From JBHJGM01 sp964405825 (GTDB lineage: Bacteria; Verrucomicrobiota; Verrucomicrobiia; Opitutales; JBHJGM01), in NCBI GenBank assembly GCA_964405825.1, contig CAYOPI010000044.1, positions 1 through 27,467 on the forward strand: a stretch of DNA of 27,467 bases, in the 5' to 3' direction. The position numbers and the translations under genes are program-made. This document shows positions 22,363 through 27,467 of the stretch, in pieces; position 1 is the stretch's first letter, and each line of letters begins with the position of its first letter. Below the pieces are notes generated by a model. The model did not search any database. It saw only the letters and a list, made by a program, of their open reading frames with translations, and was not told where the DNA came from.

Positions 22363-23580
22363 ATGCCCTTCACCCTTGAACACCGCGACGGCGTGGCCTT
22401 CTTGCGGGATGCCCACGACCAGCCCTTCTTCAGCCTGGGCGTCAATCACATCGACGACCCTGCCCTCGATCCCGAGGTGACCGGCGCGCGGCTGACCCAG
22501 TGGGGCTTCAACTCGCTGGGGTATTCCGGACACCCCGTGTTGCGTCGGCGTTGGCCTTTTCTGGGCCGGGCGGTGCAGGGGCAGCACCACCAGTTCCGCC
22601 GGCCGGACCGCTTCGCCTACAGCGATGTCTTCGACCCGGACTTCCGCGCGAAACTCAAGGCGGGTGTGGCCAAGGAGTGCGCCGCCCATCGCGAGGACCC
22701 CAACCTCATTGGCCTGCTCTGGATGGACCTGCCCCAATGGGGCCTGGACCTGGCCCGGGCGCAGAAGGGCATCGACTGGGTCACCTTCCACCGCCAGCTG
22801 CCACCCGCCGCGGCGGGCCGCCAAGCCTACCACGGTTTCCTGCGCGAGCGCTACGGCGAGGTCGCAAGGCTCAACCAGGTCTACGGCACCGCCTTCGCTG
22901 CCTGGGAGGACTGCGCCGGTGCCGAATGGTCTGCCCTGGGGATCGCTGCGGAGGTCACCGCGGCCGACGACGAGGCTTTTCTTGTTCGCATCGCCCGGCA
23001 GTACTACGGCGACATCGGCGAGGCCCTCCGCACACATGGCCCGGACCTGCTCTGTTTCGGCGAGACCTACTGGTCCAGCGATCTGCCCGAGGGCGTGCTC
23101 CAGGCGGCCGCCCAATACCTCGATGTGGTTTCCGTTCAGTTCGGGCCGGCGCAGAGTCCGTATCCGGGAGATGGATACGAGCTGAATTTCGACGCGGACT
23201 GCTTCCGTCGGCTGCACGCGCTCACGGGCAAGCCGGTCTTCATCGCCGACCACGCCGTCTCCTTCCCCGACGACGAGCACCCGCGCACCCTCTGGCATCA
23301 GGCCGCCTCGCAGGAGGCTGCCGGCGAGGCCTACCGCGCCTTCGTCCTGCAGGCTGCGCAGACTCCCTACGTCGTCGGCTACGGGCGCTGCCAGTACCTG
23401 AGCGCTTATACCCCCTGGCGCGACACTCTCAAGCAGGGGCTCCTCGACAAGCACGGCAGCCCCTACGCCACCTATTGCACCCACGTCGCCCAGGCTAACC
23501 GCGCCGCCCTTGCCGCATTCGAGCAGCGCGTGACCGCTCCGGCTTCAGCTGTCGGTGGGGGTGGTGTTCAGAAGGGCTGA
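22363..23580 (+). CDS. TIM-barrel glycoside hydrolase (GH-A clan; agarase/GH42-like)
   Basis: The 405-residue protein begins FTLEHRDGVAFLRDA and shows PFFSLGVNHIDDPALDP, then LTQWGFNSLGYSG, the opening of (alpha/beta)8 enzymes annotated as beta-agarase (GH50) or GH42-like. LIGLLWMDLPQWGLD lies near the end of a core strand, and LLCFGETYWSSDLP contains a Glu suited to a catalytic role. YLDVVSVQFGP and KPVFIADHAVSFPDDEHP follow, then a C-terminal YVVGYGRCQYLSAYTPW segment. The substrate is probably a galactan or related polysaccharide, but motifs alone do not fix it. No signal peptide is seen. ATG 22363 is chosen because the family-like sequence starts there. Its 3' end overlaps the convergent anti-sigma candidate by 36 bases. 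Confidence 0.75.
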   Translation: MPFTLEHRDGVAFLRDAHDQPFFSLGVNHIDDPALDPEVTGARLTQWGFNSLGYSGHPVLRRRWPFLGRAVQGQHHQFRRPDRFAYSDVFDPDFRAKLKAGVAKECAAHREDPNLIGLLWMDLPQWGLDLARAQKGIDWVTFHRQLPPAAAGRQAYHGFLRERYGEVARLNQVYGTAFAAWEDCAGAEWSALGIAAEVTAADDEAFLVRIARQYYGDIGEALRTHGPDLLCFGETYWSSDLPEGVLQAAAQYLDVVSVQFGPAQSPYPGDGYELNFDADCFRRLHALTGKPVFIADHAVSFPDDEHPRTLWHQAASQEAAGEAYRAFVLQAAQTPYVVGYGRCQYLSAYTPWRDTLKQGLLDKHGSPYATYCTHVAQANRAALAAFEQRVTAPASAVGGGGVQKG

Positions 23581-24138
23581 GGCTGGGCGGGGCAGGCGGC
23601 GGTCCAGGCGGTGCAGGAGGGTTGTGATGTCCTGCTGCAGGTGCCGGGATTCCACCACCAGCGGGTCCAGCGACTGGGTGGCGGCCTGCGGCACGTTGCC
23701 CAGGCGAAACGGCGCTTCGGCCAGCGCGACCGAGGTCAGGTTCGGCCAGTTGGTGGCGCGTTGGGGCGTTGTCGTGCGTTCGCGTTCGGACGCGTGCTCA
23801 TCAGCTTGGGCCTCGGGATCGGCGTGGTCTGAGACGGGCGGAATCGATGGCTCCGAAGGGTCGTGGGCGGCCGGATTCAGCCAGACGAAGAGCACCAGCC
23901 CGAGGGCGAGCGCGCCGGCGACGGCCATTGTGTAAGCGGGTGCGCCGAACTTCCGCGTCGGCGTGGGTGGTTCGCTTGAGGTGCCGGTGACGCTGGCTTC
24001 TTCGGCGACGGCGCGCTGAGTGCGCCGCACCAGAGTGTCGGAAGCGGGCGAGGGCGGTGACTGCCGGGAGGCCTCCAGGAGGCGGTCGACGCGTTGGCGC
24101 GGGCTCTCAGCGGGCGGTTGCTTGGGTTCGTCGTTCAT
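23545..24138 (-). CDS. Membrane-bound anti-sigma factor candidate
   Basis: The 197-residue protein has a cytoplasmic N-terminus (about 1-66) with the helical segment SPRQRVDRLLEASRQ, one membrane helix (YTMAVAGALALGLVLFVWL, 69-87) and an acidic extracytoplasmic region with a helical end (VVESRHLQQDITTLLHRLDRRL). It follows the ECF sigma gene by 28 bases in the same operon, the usual place of an anti-sigma factor. The HxxxCxxC zinc motif of ZAS anti-sigma factors is absent, so the assignment rests on topology and position. ATG 24138 is used; the open frame to 24186 would overlap the sigma gene. The 3' end overlaps the convergent glycosidase gene by 36 bases. Confidence 0.68.
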   Translation of the reverse strand: MNDEPKQPPAESPRQRVDRLLEASRQSPPSPASDTLVRRTQRAVAEEASVTGTSSEPPTPTRKFGAPAYTMAVAGALALGLVLFVWLNPAAHDPSEPSIPPVSDHADPEAQADEHASERERTTTPQRATNWPNLTSVALAEAPFRLGNVPQAATQSLDPLVVESRHLQQDITTLLHRLDRRLPRPASALLNTTPTDS

Positions 24139-24166
24139 TGTGAAATCCGGTGGCGGCGTTGCGGGG

Positions 24167-24793
24167 TCAGGAGGCTTTCCAGGCAAGGGGTTCGGGGGCG
24201 GTGTCTCTGGCGGGCAGGTCGGCGTGGTTGGCGTAGGCCTGGGCGAGACGGTTGCGCGCGCGGTGCAGCAGGACCTTTACGTGAACCTGGGTCAATTTGG
24301 TGGCCCGGGCAACCTGGCGCACGTCCATGTCCTCGCGGTAGCGCAGCCAGAGCACATCAAGCTGGCGCGGGGAGAGGACCTCGCGGGCCAGGTGCCAGAG
24401 CTGCTCGACTTCGTTTTCGTGTTCAAGGCGTTCGCGCGGACTTTGGGCGGCGTCCACGGCGATGTCTTCGGCGGGGGCGGGATCGGTTCGCGGGCGGGCC
24501 TGGCGGCGGCGCACGAAGTCGATCAGGCGGCGGCGGGCAATGGCAAAGAGCCAGGGCTTGAAGGCACGGGTGGGGTCAAATCGGTTCAGGCCGCGCCAGG
24601 CCGTAACGAAGGTGGTCTGGACGAGGTCTTCGGCGTCGGCGTGGTTGCGCAGGCGCGCGTGCAGGTAGTCAAAGAGCGGACCGGCGTGGCGCTGCACGAG
24701 CCCATTGAAATCCGCCAGCGAGCCAGCCTGCGCGCGAAGCACAAGCTGGCTCTCCTCGTTGAAGGATTCGTCGGGTGGCGTCGACTGGTCCAC
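24167..24793 (-). CDS. RNA polymerase ECF sigma factor
   Basis: The 208-residue protein has only regions 2 and 4, as in group 4 sigma factors. Region 2 is visible as FDYLHARLRNHADAEDLVQ, TTFVTAWRGLNRFDPTRAFK and PWLFAIARRRLIDFVRRR, which binds core polymerase and the -10 element. Region 4 is LSPRQLDVLWLRYREDMDV followed by RQVARATKLTQVHVKVLLHR, which binds the -35 element. The linker is Pro/Asp-rich. It starts with GTG. The gene lies between the secreted-protein gene (34 bases upstream) and the anti-sigma candidate (28 bases downstream), and a promoter resembling ECF consensus precedes the trio, which suggests autoregulation. Confidence 0.93.
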   Translation of the reverse strand: MDQSTPPDESFNEESQLVLRAQAGSLADFNGLVQRHAGPLFDYLHARLRNHADAEDLVQTTFVTAWRGLNRFDPTRAFKPWLFAIARRRLIDFVRRRQARPRTDPAPAEDIAVDAAQSPRERLEHENEVEQLWHLAREVLSPRQLDVLWLRYREDMDVRQVARATKLTQVHVKVLLHRARNRLAQAYANHADLPARDTAPEPLAWKAS

Positions 24794-24827
24794 GGCAGGG
24801 GTGGTTGAGGCTCGGCTCCGGGGCAGC

Positions 24828-25784
24828 CTATTTCTTCGGGTAGGCCTGTTTCCTGGCTTCCTCGGCTTCGATGAAGGCGATGACTTCGCTGGCCTGGAGG
24901 GAGAGGTTGAGGGTGACGATTTTGCCGGAGAGGGAGACCTCGAGCGAGTCGGCGAGGAGGGCGGCGTTGGGGTCGTTTTCGCTGAGGGCGAGCAGACCCA
25001 GGAGGCCGTCGGCGACAGACTTCATGAGGCGGGCTTCGCGTTCGCCGGTGGCCTCGGCTTCGAGCACAGCGGTGACGACGCCGCCACTTTCACCCACGGC
25101 CAGGCCCAGCATTTCGGCCTTTTGCAGGATGGCGGCCCTGGGGTTGATCTTTGCGATGTCGGTGTACTTACCCGCGCCGATCAGGTAGGAGTTGGTGACG
25201 GTCTCGTCGGGGATGGCGAGCTTGGTGCTGGCAGCCAGGCTGGGCTGCATCCCGTCGAGAACATCAAGGGCCTGGGCGACGTAGGCTTGCGCATCGGCAA
25301 GGATGATCAGGCCGTTCGGATGGATGGCGCCGAAGACGGGCGGCTTGGGGTCCTTTTCGGTGACCTTGTACCCGTCGGGCCAGCGGTGGATGGTATGGCT
25401 GCGATGAGCGGTTTGGGCGTAGTTCTCCCCCCCGCGGATGAGGGTGATGAGGTGCTCGTTGTTGAAGGTGCCGTCGAGCAGCATGACGCCTTTTTCCTCC
25501 TCACCGTTGCCGTAGAGGGTGATGCCGTTGAGGTCCTCGGCGAGGTTGAACTGGAAGATGGCCTCAAAGGCGGCGAGCTTGGCGGCGTCTTCGGGGCGCT
25601 CGAGCAGGGTGAGGATGTACTGGCCGACCTGGGTGCGCTTGAAGAGGTCGAGGTCGACGTGGGCGTACCAGAGGGCCTGTTCAGCGACGTGGGCGCGCTG
25701 CATGGGCGCGGCGTGGGCCGTCTGGGTGAAGGTGGCCAGGCCGAGCAGGAACGCGGCGGTGGTGGTGGTAATGCGTTTTTTCAT
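24828..25784 (-). CDS. Secreted protein of unknown function at the head of the ECF operon
   Basis: The 318-residue protein has a clear signal peptide (RITTTTAAFLLGLATFTQTAHA) and should be periplasmic or extracellular. The mature part begins WYAHVDLDLFKRTQVGQYIL and has mixed alpha/beta character: LAEDLNGITLYGNGEEEKG, VMLLDGTFNNEHLITLIRGG and, near the end, LADSLEVSLSGKIVTLNLSL. I recognise no characterised family or catalytic motif. It is the first gene of an operon with an ECF sigma factor and a membrane anti-sigma candidate, so it may be the sensed factor or a regulator of the anti-sigma protein outside the membrane (inference). It could instead be the main output gene of the regulon. ATG 25784 follows ACCT at 3 bases. 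Confidence 0.78.
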   Translation of the reverse strand: MKKRITTTTAAFLLGLATFTQTAHAAPMQRAHVAEQALWYAHVDLDLFKRTQVGQYILTLLERPEDAAKLAAFEAIFQFNLAEDLNGITLYGNGEEEKGVMLLDGTFNNEHLITLIRGGENYAQTAHRSHTIHRWPDGYKVTEKDPKPPVFGAIHPNGLIILADAQAYVAQALDVLDGMQPSLAASTKLAIPDETVTNSYLIGAGKYTDIAKINPRAAILQKAEMLGLAVGESGGVVTAVLEAEATGEREARLMKSVADGLLGLLALSENDPNAALLADSLEVSLSGKIVTLNLSLQASEVIAFIEAEEARKQAYPKK

Positions 25785-25828
25785 GATAGGTCTGTGGAAG
25801 TGTGACGAAAGTCGGGTTCACAGGCCAG

Positions 25829-25855
25829 TACGCACCGGGGGCGGGCGAGGTTACA
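25829..25855 (-). promoter_or_regulatory. Candidate ECF-type promoter of the sigma operon
   Basis: On the minus strand, TGTAAC (complement of 25850-25855) is followed after exactly 17 bases by CGTAC (complement of 25828-25832). This matches the ECF promoter pattern, an AAC-containing -35 and a CGT -10, close to the B. subtilis SigX and SigW consensus. It lies about 45 bases before the ATG of the first gene. An operon that encodes an ECF sigma factor behind such a promoter is probably autoregulated. Confidence 0.5.
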
Positions 25856-25921
25856 TCAAAGGGATGCCTTTTCTTTGGAAGTGGCGAGCGGTTCGGATCA
25901 ACGCGCGGACCCGAGCATAAG

Positions 25922-25953
25922 AAAAACCCGGCCGATCGCTCGGCCGGGTTTTT
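25922..25953. terminator. Strong bidirectional rho-independent terminator
   Basis: AAAAACCCGGCCGA (25922-25935), loop TCGC, and TCGGCCGGGTTTTT (25940-25953) form a perfect 14-bp hairpin with T-runs on both strands. It lies 32 bases past the stop of the PEP-CTERM gene at 26.0 kb and separates it from the ECF operon on the same strand. Confidence 0.93.
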
Positions 25954-25985
25954 GATGACTGAATTGAAGCGCAACCTTTGCGAGG

Positions 25986-26657
25986 TCAGGCCTTGTTGCG
26001 CTTGAGACGGCGGCGCACGACGGCGATGCCCAGGGCCAGCGCGCCGAAGATCGCCGCGTAGGTCGAGGGCTCGGGAACTTCGCTCTGCACGGAGAAGCCC
26101 ATGTCCACGCCGAACGTGCCGAAGACACTACCGTCGGAGGTGAGCAGGTTGCCGTCGGAGTAGACATCGTCGCTGGAGCGGATGAAGCGGGCGGCCGTGT
26201 CCGTTTCCACGGCAAAGGACAGGGAGTCGCCGATGGCGGTGCTGATGGTGTCGTCGAAGAGGAACATCACGTCCTGAGTGGCTTCGATGGTGTTACCCGG
26301 ACCGTCGACGACGTTGAACGGGCCGACGGTCAAGGTTTCGGTGGCGAGCACCGAGCCGCCGAAACCGGAGTCCGAGAACAGCGTCAAGGTTGCGTTGAAG
26401 GTGTCGGTCGGTCCCTGGCGCCCGTTGGTGAACCGCACGGTGATGCCAGCGATGTTGTTGGCAGTTGCCTCGAAGTTCTGGCCACTCGGGTTGTTGAAGG
26501 GAGGCGGGTCGGCAGGCGCATTGAAGGATGCTTCAACAATAGGAGCGCCGCCATCGATGATGGCGAGCGTGTCGACGGAGTTGAAGATCGGCTGCGCCTG
26601 GGCAGCAAAGGCGACGAGAAAACTCGCGGCCGCGATAGAAAACGACTGTCGGATCAT
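25986..26657 (-). CDS. PEP-CTERM sorting-domain secreted protein
   Basis: The 223-residue protein has a signal peptide (SIAAASFLVAFAAQAQ), a beta-sandwich-like middle and a canonical PEP-CTERM tail: VPEPSTYAAIFGALALGIAV with VVRRRLKRNKA. The middle contains ITVRFTNGRQGPTDTFNATL, LATETLTVGPFNVVDGPG and SLSFAVETDTAARFIRSSDD, which suggests an extracellular jelly-roll fold without a known ligand. It should be exported, cut at the PEP motif by an exosortase encoded elsewhere, and attached to the envelope or matrix. The gene stands alone between a long upstream spacer and a strong terminator. Its leader has five CCAA repeats (CATCCAATCCAATG at the end) but not the full CCAAYCACCT element. Confidence 0.88.
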   Translation of the reverse strand: MIRQSFSIAAASFLVAFAAQAQPIFNSVDTLAIIDGGAPIVEASFNAPADPPPFNNPSGQNFEATANNIAGITVRFTNGRQGPTDTFNATLTLFSDSGFGGSVLATETLTVGPFNVVDGPGNTIEATQDVMFLFDDTISTAIGDSLSFAVETDTAARFIRSSDDVYSDGNLLTSDGSVFGTFGVDMGFSVQSEVPEPSTYAAIFGALALGIAVVRRRLKRNKA

Positions 26658-27095
26658 TGGATTGGATGTGCTTGGTGTTGGTTTGTTGGATGGAGTGCCG
26701 CGTCACCACTGTGAGCGGCGGACTGACAGGAGAATCAGGCTGTAGTTGGATGCAAGCGAAACAGTGACATTTACATAGACTTTCCTGACCTTTACATGTT
26801 TGTCATAAAGGTGGGCATGCATGCTCAAAGTGCAGTGAAAGCCTATGCATAATGCCCAAGTGGAACTGTTCGTCCCTGGGCATAGACTTAAGACTAACCT
26901 TTTAGGTGGTTGTGACGTATGTTGCCGGGAGGTGAGGGCTGTGTGTCGGGAGTGAGGCGAAGGGTTGTCGGACCGCGCAGAACCGGCGCTGCGGGGTGAT
27001 CGGGGGTGCGACGCAACTGGAGGCGGTGGTCCGCTGGTGCCGCTCGTCGGGTAGCCCCAAGTAGTCCACGCACCGGGTGGGCGTACACGCGGGTT
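26658..27095. other. Intergenic region upstream of the PEP-CTERM gene at 26.6 kb
   Basis: No gene is supported in these 438 bases. Near the gene is a C/A-rich leader with repeated CCAA. Around 26768-26800 the minus strand has two ATGTAAA copies (in CATGTAAAGG and CTATGTAAATG) about 21 bases apart, possibly binding sites. An imperfect inverted repeat begins GGGCATGCAT (26812) and ends ATGCATAATGCCC (about 26863). The part from 26920 is GC-rich and looks featureless. Confidence 0.4.
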
Positions 27096-27182
27096 TGGTG
27101 CCCGGGGCGGGACTCGAACCCGCACGAGCCGAAGCTCACTGGATCCTAAGTCCAGTGCGTCTGCCAGTTCCGCCACCCGGGC
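27096..27182 (-). tRNA. tRNA-Leu (anticodon UAG), CCA encoded
   Basis: The minus strand folds as a class II cloverleaf. The acceptor stem is GCCCGGG/CCCGGGC, the anticodon stem is CTGGA/TCCAG with loop CTTAGGA giving anticodon UAG (reads CUN leucine codons), the long variable arm is GAGC-TTCG-GCTC, and the T arm is GCGGG-TTCGAGT-CCCGC. CCA is encoded at 27096-27098. The total of 87 bases is typical of tRNA-Leu. It lies 90 bases after the stop of the FeoA-like gene on the same strand. Confidence 0.96.
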
Positions 27183-27272
27183 TTGAGGGAAGAGGGGCGC
27201 GGCAAAGCTGATGAGCCTGGAAGGGAGGCGGGGGAAGGTCCAGCGGCAAAGGGGAGGCCGGAGCACTTGCGC

Positions 27273-27467
27273 TCAGCCGGCTTTTTCGACGAGGAGGTGA
27301 CGGGCGGCCTGGAGGCTGATGGTCTGGTCGGGTTTTTTGGTGCGGGGGCGCTTGAGGGTGAGGGTGCCGCCCTGGGGATCGAGGGCGTCGAGGCTGAAGC
27401 GGGTGCCGGGTTTGAAGCCGCGCTCGGTGAGCCAGCGGGTGGCGTCGGCGGTCAGCTCGAAGGTGAC
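27273..27467 (-). CDS. C-terminal part of a FeoA-like/DtxR-type protein (5' end outside window)
   Basis: The last 64 residues are visible. They contain WLTERGFKPGTRFSLDALDP, QGGTLTLKRP and a closing ISLQAARHLLVEKAG. This is the small SH3-like FeoA fold: a helix ending in GxxPG, a short beta barrel and a final A-x-x-I/L-x-V element. It occurs as FeoA in ferrous iron uptake and as the C-terminal domain of DtxR/MntR metal-dependent repressors. Without the N-terminal part the two cannot be told apart, but the N-terminal side reads on without a start codon, which slightly favours a longer DtxR-type protein. The stop at 27273 is followed by tRNA-Leu. Confidence 0.5.
   Translation of the reverse strand, partial: VTFELTADATRWLTERGFKPGTRFSLDALDPQGGTLTLKRPRTKKPDQTISLQAARHLLVEKAG

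Noticed and set aside
26768..26800. Sigma-54 promoter for the PEP-CTERM gene (TGTCAC...TTGC)
   Set aside because: The gap is 8 bases instead of the required 5 between TGGCAC-like and TTGC-like parts, and the GG is missing.

Overview
The window reads as a GC-rich chromosomal segment of a Gram-negative bacterium, most likely Verrucomicrobiota, class Opitutae or a close relative (inference, no database search). The signs are four PEP-CTERM-type C-termini, an LpxC-FabZ fusion followed by LpxA, a GbsR/MarR regulator next to LUD-domain lactate genes, an extracytoplasmic (ECF) sigma factor operon, a sulfatase and polysaccharide-type glycosidases, and start sites that almost all lack a Shine-Dalgarno sequence. 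No exosortase, transposase, integrase, phage gene or CRISPR array is present.

Layout. 1-4 kb: 5' part of argS (minus), a thymidine phosphorylase-family gene with altered active-site positions (plus), a GH28-like beta-helix enzyme and elongation factor P (both minus). 4.2-6.8 kb: an envelope operon, lpxC-fabZ, lpxA and an ABA4-like (DUF4281) membrane protein. 6.8-7.7 kb: a gene-poor stretch with four possible microprotein ORFs on the minus strand. 7.7-9.4 kb: an AEC-family transporter diverging from a TlpA-like thioredoxin. 9.5-11.2 kb: a tRNA-modification candidate pair, an MnmM-type methyltransferase with an FAD oxidoreductase. 11.3-14.2 kb: gbsR, lutB and lutC. 14.3-22 kb: a mostly minus-strand secretome block, with a PEP-CTERM protein, a sulfatase, a choice-of-anchor-A-like PEP-CTERM protein, a secreted GW-repeat/calcium-motif protein, an 813-residue beta-helix protein and a 57-residue PEP-CTERM miniprotein. 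22.4-23.6 kb: a TIM-barrel glycosidase (plus). 23.5-25.8 kb: secreted protein, ECF sigma and membrane anti-sigma candidate as one operon behind a candidate ECF promoter. 26-27.5 kb: a canonical PEP-CTERM protein, tRNA-Leu(UAG) and the end of a FeoA/DtxR-like gene.

How the parts fit. The lipid A genes provide early outer-membrane synthesis. The lut genes probably oxidise lactate under the adjacent regulator. The sulfatase and two glycosidases suggest use of sulfated or acidic polysaccharides, but none of the three has a visible signal peptide. The PEP-CTERM proteins need an exosortase encoded elsewhere. The most interesting items are the FAD oxidoreductase-MnmM pair as a split route to mnm5U in tRNA, the PEP-CTERM miniprotein, a CCAAYCACCT element exactly 3 nt before the start codon of three secreted or surface genes, and the ECF trio with its promoter.
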